From NCBI GenBank assembly GCA_015489095.1, contig WFMN01000183.1, positions 1 through 7,272 of the forward strand: a DNA stretch of 7,272 nucleotides. Direction: 5' to 3'. Under the pieces are notes generated by a model. That model saw nothing but the letters and a program-made list of their open reading frames with translations. It was not told where the DNA came from and did not search any database. The DNA comes from Mariprofundaceae bacterium. GTDB taxonomy: Bacteria; Pseudomonadota; Zetaproteobacteria; Mariprofundales; J009. The stretch's first letter is position 1. Each line of letters starts with the position of its first letter. Position numbers and translations under genes: made by a program. This document shows positions 1-5,624 of this stretch, piece after piece.

Positions 1-1370
1 CATTTGTTGGTGGCGTCGATCCCCACCTTGGAGCCGAGACCGGAGACCGGCGAGGCGAAATCGAGGTAGTCGATCGGAGTATGTTCCGCCATGGTGAAAT
101 CGCGCGCCGGATCGACCCTGGTGGAGATCGCCCAGACCACCTCGTTCCAATCACGGCAGTCGATGTCGTCGTCCACCACGATGATGAACTTGGTGTACAT
201 AAACTGCCGCAGGTAGGACCAGACACCGAACATCACCCGCTTGGCGTGGCCGGGGTAGGCCTTGCGAATGGAGACCACCGCCACCCGGTAGGAGCACCCC
301 TCCATCGGCAGGTAGAAATCGACAATCTCCGGAAACTGTTTCTGCAGAATCGGCACGAAGATCTCGTTGAACGCCAGCCCCAGCACCGCCGGCTCGTCGG
401 GCGGCTTGCCGGTGTAGGTGGAGTGGTAGATGGCGTCGCGCCGCATCGACATCCGCTCGACGGTGAAGACCGGAAAGGTGTCGGTTTCGTTGTAGTAACC
501 GGTGTGGTCGCCGAACGGCCCCTCCTCGGCATACTCCTCCATCGAGACAAACCCCTCCAACACGATCTCCGCCGACTGCGGGATCTCCAATCCGCTCGCC
601 TCCCCCTTGGTGAGGATCGTCTTCTCGCCGCGCAGCAGTCCGGCGAACTGAAACTCGGAGAGGCTGTCCGGCACCGGTGTTACCGCCGCCAGAATGGTGG
701 CGGGGTCGGCGCCGATCACCACCGCGCAGGGCAATTTTTCCGCCCCCTCCCGCTTGGCGTCCTGATGGTCGAGCGCGCCGCCACGGTGCTTTAACCAGCG
801 CATAATCAGCTTGTTGCGCCCGATCACCTGCTGACGGTAGATGCCGACATTGGCGCGCTCCTTGCGCGGCCCCTTGGTGATCACTAACCCCCAGGTGATC
901 AGCGGCGCCGCATCCTCCGGCCAGCAGTGTTGAATCGGCAGCACGCTAAGATCGACCTCGGCGCCGCGCCACACCCGCTCCTGCCACGGCGCCTTGGCCG
1001 CCGTTTTCGGCTGCATGTGCAGCACCTGACGGAACTTGGGCAGCGCAGCCCACGCATCGCGCATCCCCTTGGGCGGCTCCGGCGCTTTCAAGAAGGCAAG
1101 CAGCTCGCCCAACTGGCGCAGCCCGTCGCGGGCGCGCTGCCCGCGATCCAGCCGCAGGCCGCGTGCGATACGGCGCTCGGCGGCAAACAGGTTGGTCAAT
1201 ACCTGCATGGTGCCGCCATCCACCGCCTCAAAGAGCAGCGCCGGCCCATCCTGCGCCAGAAAACGGCGCGAAATCTCGGTGATTTCCAAGCGGCTGGATA
1301 CCGGCTCGGCGATCCGCTTGAGATCCCCCTCCAGCTCCAGTTTGGCGATAAAACTGCGCAGATCAGACAA
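1..1370 (-). CDS. ubiD: UbiD, 4-hydroxy-3-polyprenylbenzoate decarboxylase (C-terminus off the left edge)
   Basis: UbiD decarboxylates 3-polyprenyl-4-hydroxybenzoate in ubiquinone synthesis, using prenylated FMN made by UbiX, in the cytoplasm. The frame is open to base 1, giving 456 complete codons against about 497 in E. coli UbiD, so roughly the last 40 residues are missing. Collinear similarity to the E. coli protein runs throughout, from memory. Visible blocks are LPIQHCWPEDAAPL (144-157), NVGIYRQQ (174-181; metal ligand Asn174 and cofactor-binding IYR), RWLKHRGG (191-198), Glu239 as probable second metal ligand, EGPFGDHTGYY (283-293, with the likely proton donor Asp288), YHSTYTGKPPDEPAVLG, and DYLDFASPVSGLGSK near the window edge. 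The start is TTG (1368-1370), 9 nt after AAGGAG (1380-1385); no ATG fits the conserved N-terminus SDLRSFI. The start lies inside the end of the STAS gene (8-nt overlap), so the two are probably translationally coupled. The residue roles are family knowledge; the motifs are seen. Confidence 0.96.
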   Translation of the reverse strand, partial: MSDLRSFIAKLELEGDLKRIAEPVSSRLEITEISRRFLAQDGPALLFEAVDGGTMQVLTNLFAAERRIARGLRLDRGQRARDGLRQLGELLAFLKAPEPPKGMRDAWAALPKFRQVLHMQPKTAAKAPWQERVWRGAEVDLSVLPIQHCWPEDAAPLITWGLVITKGPRKERANVGIYRQQVIGRNKLIMRWLKHRGGALDHQDAKREGAEKLPCAVVIGADPATILAAVTPVPDSLSEFQFAGLLRGEKTILTKGEASGLEIPQSAEIVLEGFVSMEEYAEEGPFGDHTGYYNETDTFPVFTVERMSMRRDAIYHSTYTGKPPDEPAVLGLAFNEIFVPILQKQFPEIVDFYLPMEGCSYRVAVVSIRKAYPGHAKRVMFGVWSYLRQFMYTKFIIVVDDDIDCRDWNEVVWAISTRVDPARDFTMAEHTPIDYLDFASPVSGLGSKVGIDATNK

Positions 1371-1680
1371 TGGTAAACGCTCCTTGTAGGCCGGCCAGAC
1401 CAAGGGTGTCGCGCACCCGATCCGACACCCCTGTGAGCCGAAATAGACCGCCGGTCTCCCTGCTCCATATCAGCCCCTCCACCAGCGTGGCGATCCCTGA
1501 TGTGTCGATCGTCTCCACCGCGGATAGATCCACCGTAACCGCCTTCACGCCCGGCACCAGCGCCGGACGCAGCGCCGCCAGTAGTTGCGGAGAGGTGGCG
1601 AGATTCACCGTGCCGCGCAAGAGAAACCGCACGCCGTGATCTTCCTGCTCCCGCTTCTCAATCGTCAATTCTGTTGTCAA
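1363..1680 (-). CDS. Single-domain STAS protein, anti-sigma factor antagonist-like
   Basis: This 105-residue protein is a bare STAS domain of the SpoIIAA/RsbV type. The signature is VDLSAVETIDTSG followed by IATLVEG; Ser61 in Asp59-Thr-Ser-Gly62 sits where SpoIIAA is phosphorylated by its partner kinase. The C-terminal half (FRLTGVSDRVRDTLGLAGL) matches the usual end of these domains. There is no signal peptide or membrane segment, so it is cytoplasmic. The start is TTG (1678-1680) with AAGGAG (1689-1694) 8 nt upstream; no ATG lies nearby in frame. It is the first gene of a two-gene unit with ubiD, and its stop (1363-1365) lies inside the start region of ubiD. No partner kinase, phosphatase or sigma factor is visible here, so its pathway is unknown. 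A MlaB-like role in lipid transport is possible in principle, but no Mla genes are near. I found no convincing minus-strand promoter in the 75-bp gap upstream. Confidence 0.88.
   Translation of the reverse strand: MTTELTIEKREQEDHGVRFLLRGTVNLATSPQLLAALRPALVPGVKAVTVDLSAVETIDTSGIATLVEGLIWSRETGGLFRLTGVSDRVRDTLGLAGLQGAFTIV
1380..1385 (-). promoter_or_regulatory. Ribosome binding site deciding the ubiD TTG start
   Basis: AAGGAG on the minus strand lies 9 nt before the TTG at 1370, inside the last codons of the STAS gene. It supports the TTG start of ubiD, which would otherwise have no start ahead of its conserved N-terminus. Confidence 0.8.
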
Positions 1681-1688
1681 CGCTCACG

Positions 1689-1694
1689 CTCCTT
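1689..1694 (-). promoter_or_regulatory. Ribosome binding site deciding the STAS-gene TTG start
   Basis: AAGGAG lies 8 nt before the TTG at 1680. The same bases, read on the other strand, overlap the proposed -35 box of the divergent ppiD promoter by two positions. Confidence 0.78.
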
Positions 1695-1720
1695 GCCACA
1701 CCTTAGCCGAACCGTATCAT
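1693..1720 (+). promoter_or_regulatory. Predicted sigma70-like promoter of ppiD
   Basis: TTGCCA (1693-1698) and TATCAT (1715-1720) are each one mismatch from the sigma70 consensus and are separated by 16 bp. Transcription would start near 1727, leaving a leader of about 30 nt before the ppiD ATG at 1756. The site lies in the 75-bp divergent gap between the STAS gene and ppiD. It is inferred from sequence only. Confidence 0.62.
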
Positions 1721-1755
1721 GGCGCGCCCTTTTCATACAGCTTTACGGAGAAATC

Positions 1756-3672
1756 ATGCTCGAATCCATGCGCACCTCAGCCCAGTCGTGGCTGGCCAAA
1801 CTGATCCTCGGCGGTATCGCCTTTTCGTTCGCCCTGTGGGGCATCGGCGGCTATTTCAACGGCAGCCGCGTGGAGACGGTGGCCGAGGTGGATGGCAAGC
1901 CGATCGTCGATAGTCAGTTCGCCCACGCCTACGATCGCCAGGTCAACGCCTACCGCAACATGTTCGGCAAGCAGTTCTCCCGCGACATGCTCAAGCAGTT
2001 CCATGTCAAGGATGACACCCTGCAGACCCTGATCAACCGTAAGATCATGCTTGACGAGGCGGCGAGATTGGGGCTGGTTGCGCCAGAGGCGGTGTTGGTG
2101 GCGCGGATTCAGGGAACCCCCGCCTTCCGCTCGGAATCCGGTTTCGATCCCAACCGCTACCGCATCCTCACCCGCAACATGGGCTACCCCACCACGCGCG
2201 ACTTTGAAAACGAGGAGCGGCTCAATCTGATGGTGGATGCGCTGCAGCAGGCGATCATGCGCTCCGCCACCGTGACCGACGCCGAAATCCGCGCCCGCTT
2301 CAACCGAGAATACGCCAAGCGCAGCCTAGAGGCGATCGTTGTGGATCCCGATACCTTACGCAACGAGATCACCATCAGCGACGAGGAAGCCCGCGCCTAC
2401 TACAAGGAGCATCGCGACGATTTCCGTTCCCCGCGCCGCGTCAAGCTGGCGGTGGTGGTGATCGACCCCAAAACCATGGTGGATCAGCAGAGCGTCTCCG
2501 ATGACGAGATCGCCAAGCGTTACGACGAGCGGAAGGCGCAGTTCTTCGTCAAGGAGCAGCGTAGAGCGAGCCATATCCTGATCAAGGTGGCCAAGGATGC
2601 CTCCGACGCGGTGGTGAAAGCCGCCCGTAAAAAGATCGAGGCCGCCAAGAAGCGCTTGGACAAGGGCGAGGCGTTTGCCAAGGTGGCCAAGGCGCTCTCC
2701 GAGGATAGCAGCGCCGATAAGGGGGGCGACCTAGGGTTTTTCAGCCGCGGAATGATGGTGCCGGCGTTTGAAAAGGCGGCGTTTGCCCTCAAGAAGGGGG
2801 AGGTGAGCGACATCATCCGCTCCCCGTTCGGCTTTCATATCATCAAGCTGACCGCCATCCGCCCAGCCCACCAGAAGACATTGCAAGAGGTGAAGGAGCA
2901 GCTTCGTCACGAGCTGCAGCTAACCAAGGCGGGCGACGCGGCCTACCAGCTATCGCAGGATCTGGACGACGCGCTCGGCCAAGAGGGGGCGCTTCCGGCC
3001 GCCGCCAATCTCGTGAACCTGCCGCTGCAGGAGATCGGCCCCGTCAGCAGCAGAGAGGCGCGCGACAACAAGCTGCTCTCCAGCAGCCCGGAGCTGCTCA
3101 AACGCGCCTTCTCCATCACCAAGGATGATCCCGTCGAGGTCGAAGAGCTTGAGGATGGCCGCTTTGTCGCCATGGCGCTGACCGAATCGATCCCCCCCAG
3201 TGTAGAGCCTTACGACAAGGTGGCGGATAAGGTGCGTGAGGCGTTGCTGGATCAGCGCAGCGACGCGAAGGCGAAAGCGTTGGCGGACAAGATTCTGGCC
3301 GCGGCCGCCGATGGTGCCGACATTGATACGCTGGCAACACGGTTCGGCATCCCCAAGCAGACCACCAAGCCGGTGCGCAGCAACGGTCTCGGCGACAACG
3401 CGGAGTGGCTGAACAGCGAGGTGCTGACCCAAGCCTTCAAGCTACCCGAGGGGGGATGGGTCAAGCAGCCGATCTCCACCGCCAAGGGCTATGCGGTGGT
3501 GCGGGTCGCCTCCATCCAGCCCGCCGACGACAGCAAGTTTGCCGAAAAGCGGGAAGCGCTGCGCAAAGAGATGGTGAAAAGCAAGGGTGCGGTGCGCTTC
3601 GCCCGCTGGATGGCCAGCGTGCGCAACCGCCACGAGATCAAGACCTATCCCAAGCTGCTGGAACGGTTTTAA
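1756..3672 (+). CDS. ppiD: PpiD-type membrane-anchored periplasmic chaperone / peptidyl-prolyl isomerase
   Basis: This is a 638-residue protein (E. coli PpiD has 623) that helps newly exported proteins fold at the periplasmic exit of the Sec translocon. A short cytoplasmic N-terminus is followed by one membrane anchor (about residues 13-33, ending ALWGIGGY). Next comes a SurA_N-like chaperone region (about 40-220, beginning VAEVDGKPIVDSQFAHAYD). A parvulin domain covers about 268-366, with RRASHILIK at 269, GGDLGFFSRGMMVPAFEKA, and FGFHIIKLT near its end. A long C-terminal helical region ends KTYPKLLERF. The start ATG (1756-1758) follows ACGGAG by 5 nt, and the MLESMR N-terminus leads straight into the anchor as in PpiD. 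The frame stays open back to about 1585, but those codons overlap the divergent STAS gene and lack PpiD-like features. Upstream is the predicted promoter; downstream is the REP array, with no T-rich terminator seen. Confidence 0.94.
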   Translation: MLESMRTSAQSWLAKLILGGIAFSFALWGIGGYFNGSRVETVAEVDGKPIVDSQFAHAYDRQVNAYRNMFGKQFSRDMLKQFHVKDDTLQTLINRKIMLDEAARLGLVAPEAVLVARIQGTPAFRSESGFDPNRYRILTRNMGYPTTRDFENEERLNLMVDALQQAIMRSATVTDAEIRARFNREYAKRSLEAIVVDPDTLRNEITISDEEARAYYKEHRDDFRSPRRVKLAVVVIDPKTMVDQQSVSDDEIAKRYDERKAQFFVKEQRRASHILIKVAKDASDAVVKAARKKIEAAKKRLDKGEAFAKVAKALSEDSSADKGGDLGFFSRGMMVPAFEKAAFALKKGEVSDIIRSPFGFHIIKLTAIRPAHQKTLQEVKEQLRHELQLTKAGDAAYQLSQDLDDALGQEGALPAAANLVNLPLQEIGPVSSREARDNKLLSSSPELLKRAFSITKDDPVEVEELEDGRFVAMALTESIPPSVEPYDKVADKVREALLDQRSDAKAKALADKILAAAADGADIDTLATRFGIPKQTTKPVRSNGLGDNAEWLNSEVLTQAFKLPEGGWVKQPISTAKGYAVVRVASIQPADDSKFAEKREALRKEMVKSKGAVRFARWMASVRNRHEIKTYPKLLERF

Positions 3673-3675
3673 TCC

Positions 3676-3698
3676 ACGGGAGGTTGTAACGGGAGGTT
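3676..3698 (+). repeat. Short direct repeat just after ppiD
   Basis: ACGGGAGGTT occurs at 3676-3685 and again at 3689-3698, a 13-bp period between the ppiD stop codon and the first palindrome of the REP array. Its meaning is unknown; it may be a scar of the array's arrival. Confidence 0.6.
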
Positions 3699-3723
3699 CA
3701 CGGTCGGACATGTCCCGCTTACC
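3698..3723 (-). repeat. REP subtype A, copy 1 (degenerate head)
   Basis: Read on the minus strand it begins GGTAAGCGGGACATGTCC, so the expected GTAG head is GTAA. The core GGACATGTCC is a perfect palindrome. Six bases separate it from the first B element. Confidence 0.7.
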
Positions 3724-3729
3724 CTCCAT

Positions 3730-3796
3730 GTAGGAGGGGAATCCCTTCCCCGAACCACGGTTCGAACGCCATTCGCGGTCGGGAGACCGCTCCTAC
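3730..3796. repeat. BIME-like unit 1: REP B, 19-bp spacer, inverted REP C
   Basis: B occupies 3730-3753 and C 3773-3796. The outer ends are inverted repeats (GTAGGAG and CTCCTAC), so the 67-bp unit has terminal inverted repeats as well as two internal stem-loops. The B loop is TCCC. Confidence 0.85.
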
Positions 3797-3809
3797 CATT
3801 CTATTCTCA

Positions 3810-3835
3810 TCGCGGTCGGACATATCCCGCCTACC
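3810..3835 (-). repeat. REP subtype A, copy 2 (intact GTAG head)
   Basis: On the minus strand it begins GGTAGGCGGGATATGTCC. It is the only A copy that keeps GTAG. It is preceded by ATTCTATTCTCA where the next junction has ATTCTCA, a 5-bp ATTCT duplication that explains the 108- versus 103-bp period. Confidence 0.75.
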
Positions 3836-3837
3836 CT

Positions 3838-3904
3838 GTAGGAGGGGAATCCTTTCCCCGAACCACGGTCTGAACGCCATTCGCGGTCGGGAGACCGCTC
3901 CTAC
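3838..3904. repeat. BIME-like unit 2: REP B, 19-bp spacer, inverted REP C
   Basis: B occupies 3838-3861 and C 3881-3904. Length (67 bp) and spacer length (19 bp) are identical to unit 1. The B stem is unchanged and only its loop differs (TCCT). Confidence 0.85.
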
Positions 3905-3912
3905 CATTCTCA

Positions 3913-3938
3913 TCGCGATCGGACATGTCCCGCCGACC
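3913..3938 (-). repeat. REP subtype A, copy 3 (degenerate head)
   Basis: On the minus strand it begins GGTCGGCGGGACATGTCC, with GTCG in place of GTAG. The palindromic core GGACATGTCC is intact. Confidence 0.7.
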
Positions 3939-3940
3939 CT

Positions 3941-4007
3941 GTAGGAGGGGAATCCATTCCCCGAACCAAGGTCTGAACGCCGTTCGCGGTCGGGAGACCG
4001 CTCCTAC
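3941..4007. repeat. BIME-like unit 3: REP B, 19-bp spacer, inverted REP C
   Basis: B occupies 3941-3964 and C 3984-4007, again 67 bp with a 19-bp spacer. The B loop is TCCA and the stem is intact. Confidence 0.85.
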
Positions 4008-4014
4008 CATTCTC

Positions 4015-4076
4015 AGGGGAATCCTTTCCCCGAACCACGGTCTGAACACCGTTCGCGGTCGGGAGACCGCTCCTAC
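4015..4076. repeat. BIME-like unit 4: headless REP B, 19-bp spacer, inverted REP C
   Basis: B (4015-4033) lacks the GTAGG head but keeps its stem-loop; C is 4053-4076. Compared with the earlier junctions, about 34 bp (one A element, CT and the head of B) have been deleted after ATTCTCA. On the minus strand the GTAG head of this C element contains the TAG stop codon of the TlpA-like gene (4073-4075). Confidence 0.82.
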
Positions 4077-4618
4077 CTTGGAGCCTCGTCGTGCTGGGCG
4101 ATGTAGCGTAGAATCTTGACCGTCTCGTCGGATGCCCACGGGTAGGCACCGATCACCCGTTCGATCAACACCCCCTTGCGGTTGATAATGAAGGTTTCCG
4201 GATACTTGAACACCTGCAGACGATCTGCGGCAACCGCCCTGCCGCCCTGATCCCAATAGATGGGAAAGCGCACCCCGTGATCGGTGATATACTGCTGCAA
4301 CTCCTTAAGATCCTCATCCACCGACAGCCCAATCACCGCGAAATCCTTGCTTGGCAACAGCTTGCTCAAGCGGATCAGGTCGGGCATCTCCTTGCGACAG
4401 GGCGGACACCAGGTCGCCCACACATTGAACACCACCACCTTGCCGCGAAACAGCTCCGCGCTGCTCCCCACGCCGCCGGAGAGATCACGCATGATCAGCG
4501 AAGGAAACGGCTTCCCCTTTTGCGGCTTCGCAACCTCGCCTCCGCCCTGCGACGCCGAGCAGCCCGCAAGCAGCACCGCCAATCCAACCAGCCAGACTCC
4601 CACGCTCCGCATCCTCAT
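4073..4618 (-). CDS. TlpA/ResA-like thioredoxin-fold lipoprotein
   Basis: This 181-residue protein is an exported thiol-disulfide oxidoreductase or thiol-dependent protein of the TlpA/ResA/AhpC-TSA group. The N-terminus is a lipoprotein signal (hydrophobic 6-18, lipobox LAGC with Cys20). Ser at position +2 of the mature protein predicts outer-membrane sorting if the E. coli rule holds. The thioredoxin fold follows: VVVFNVWATWCPPC with the redox pair Cys71/Cys74, and the cis-proline Pro140 in KYPETFII. The start ATG (4616-4618) overlaps the stop of the upstream membrane-protein gene as TGATG and follows GGGGAG; a GTG at 4621 and an ATG at 4612 are alternatives. It is the last gene of the minus-strand cluster. 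Its TAG stop is formed by a REP element, so the C-terminus (HDEAPR) abuts the array. The partner protein is unknown; a role in cytochrome c maturation is one option, but no such genes are nearby. Confidence 0.9.
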   Translation of the reverse strand: MRMRSVGVWLVGLAVLLAGCSASQGGGEVAKPQKGKPFPSLIMRDLSGGVGSSAELFRGKVVVFNVWATWCPPCRKEMPDLIRLSKLLPSKDFAVIGLSVDEDLKELQQYITDHGVRFPIYWDQGGRAVAADRLQVFKYPETFIINRKGVLIERVIGAYPWASDETVKILRYIAQHDEAPR

Positions 4619-4821
4619 CACACTCCCCTACTCTGTTTTCTCCGGCGGCGCACATCCCACACCATCCACCCCATGACGGCGATGGCGATCAGCTCCGCCA
4701 CGATGATCATGATCGTTTCGGTTCGCGCCGCCACCAGCCCGCCAACCATGATATGTACGCTGTAACCGAGAATAAATAGCGAGGCTAGGCCACTGATTCC
4801 ATAGACCAACAATACCTTCAT
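4618..4821 (-). CDS. Small two-helix inner-membrane protein, function unknown
   Basis: I do not recognise this 67-residue protein. It has two hydrophobic segments (about 3-28 and 36-56), a short loop containing AARTE, and a strongly basic tail VRRRRKQSRG. By the positive-inside rule both ends should be cytoplasmic, making a helical hairpin. ATG (4819-4821) overlaps the stop of the YmdB-type gene as ATGA, and its own TGA overlaps the start of the TlpA-like gene as TGATG. It is therefore wedged between two coupled genes and very likely expressed. The tight packing and clear membrane pattern argue for a real gene; nothing in the sequence shows a biochemical role. Confidence 0.8.
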   Translation of the reverse strand: MKVLLVYGISGLASLFILGYSVHIMVGGLVAARTETIMIIVAELIAIAVMGWMVWDVRRRRKQSRGV

Positions 4822-5624
4822 CGCCGCCCCTCCAACTCCTCCGCCGACATCATCAGCCGCTCGATCGCCACCGCCTTGCCGGTAGCCGCGTCCACCCGCA
4901 GCAGCGTCGCCCGGATCTCTCCGCCCCGCTCCACCGGCTCGAAACGCTGTGGCAGCTTCTGCACCATCCGTTTCAGCGCGATATCCACCTTCATCCCGAT
5001 CACCGACTGGTAGGAGCCGGTCATGCCGACATCGCTCTGCCGTGCCGTCCCCTTGGGTAGAATCGCCTCATCACATGTCGGCACATGGGTATGGGTGCCG
5101 TACACGCAGGAGACCCGTCCGTCGAGGTACCACGCCAGCCCCATCTTTTCACTGCTGGCCTCGGCGTGGATATCGACCAGAATCACATCCACATCGTCCG
5201 GGATCTGCGCCAACACCGCGTCGGCGGTCAAAAAGGGGCAGGCCCAGCCCCCCATAAAGGTCTGGCCGATCAGGTTGATAACCGCGATACGGTGGCCGGC
5301 GGCGGTCTCCCGTACCGTCCAGCCCCGCCCCGGCGCAAAGCTGGTAAAGTTGGCGGGACGCACGAAACGGGCGTCTTGGTCGATCAGTTTCAGGAACTCC
5401 TTTTGATCCCAGCAGTGGTTGCCGTTGGTGAGCACATCCACCCCGAGATTGAAGATCTCGTTGGCGCATTTGCCGGTCAGGCCGAAGCCCGCCGCCAGAT
5501 TCTCCCCGTTGGCGACCACAAAATCGACCATGTGGCGATCGATCAACTCCGGCAGACCGGCGCGCAGCGCCCGCCGCCCGGCTTTGCCGATAATATCACC
5601 GATAATCAAGATGTTGAGCGGCAC
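4818..5624 (-). CDS. YmdB-type (TIGR00282) metallophosphoesterase
   Basis: This 268-residue protein belongs to the calcineurin-like family typified by B. subtilis YmdB, a di-iron phosphodiesterase reported to hydrolyse 2',3'-cyclic nucleotides and cyclic dinucleotides; its cellular role in proteobacteria is poorly known. Metal-site motifs are all present in order: GD (Asp10), NGEN (Glu41, Asn42), TNGNHCWD (Asn69, His70), DIHAEASSEK (His153), GTHTHVPTCD (His178, His180). The spacing equals B. subtilis YmdB with a shift of two to three residues. The length is normal for the family. The start chosen is GTG (5622-5624), 8 nt after AAGGAG, giving MPLNILIIGDIIGK, which fits the family N-terminus; starts further upstream sit on or before the ribosome binding site. 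The first 19 nt overlap the end of the cyclo-ligase gene, and the stop overlaps the next ATG (ATGA). It is cytoplasmic. Confidence 0.93.
   Translation of the reverse strand: MPLNILIIGDIIGKAGRRALRAGLPELIDRHMVDFVVANGENLAAGFGLTGKCANEIFNLGVDVLTNGNHCWDQKEFLKLIDQDARFVRPANFTSFAPGRGWTVRETAAGHRIAVINLIGQTFMGGWACPFLTADAVLAQIPDDVDVILVDIHAEASSEKMGLAWYLDGRVSCVYGTHTHVPTCDEAILPKGTARQSDVGMTGSYQSVIGMKVDIALKRMVQKLPQRFEPVERGGEIRATLLRVDAATGKAVAIERLMMSAEELEGRR

Larger units (their letters stand above)
3698..4076. repeat. Composite tandem array of REP-like palindromes (three subtypes)
   Basis: The gap between the convergent genes ppiD and the TlpA-like gene is filled by a tandem array of palindromes of three kinds, called A, B and C here. 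The order is A-B-C, A-B-C, A-B-C, then a shortened B-C. B begins GTAGGAGGGGAATCC and forms a 6-bp stem GGGGAA/TTCCCC. C is in the opposite orientation, ends GACCGCTCCTAC, and forms a 6-bp stem GCGGTC/GACCGC. A is also inverted and centres on GGACATGTCC. Repeat periods are 108, 103 and 69 bp. The GTAG head plus stem-loop is the known hallmark of REP elements moved by RAYT (TnpA_REP) transposases; no such gene is in this window. A role as a barrier to convergent transcription or a mRNA end stabiliser is possible but not shown. I see no gene in this 400-bp gap. Confidence 0.9.

Noticed and set aside
81..794. 237-codon plus-strand frame opposite ubiD
   Set aside because: It is antisense to a strongly conserved gene. 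The His/Arg/Gly-rich composition without domain motifs is typical of a GC-rich shadow frame.
1585..1755. 57-codon N-terminal extension of ppiD
   Set aside because: It overlaps the divergent STAS gene and the ppiD promoter. PpiD proteins start shortly before the membrane anchor, as the ATG at 1756 with its ribosome binding site does.
1681..1755. Minus-strand promoter for the STAS-ubiD pair
   Set aside because: The best -10-like hexamers (CATGAT, TAAGGT) have no acceptable -35 at 15-19 bp, so I do not annotate one.
3673..3697. Rho-independent terminator directly after ppiD
   Set aside because: No stem-loop followed by a T run is present. The REP hairpins further on lack T runs as well.
3698..4076. 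CRISPR array
   Set aside because: The units are palindromes of three types joined by a constant spacer sequence; there are no variable spacers of uniform length and no cas genes.
3719..4256. Minus-strand frames through the REP array giving repeated peptides such as GAVSRPRMAFRPWFGE
   Set aside because: The repeats come from the REP palindromes being read in phase by chance. They have no initiation signals, overlap the TlpA-like gene in another frame, and fit the usual spurious proteins translated from REP DNA.
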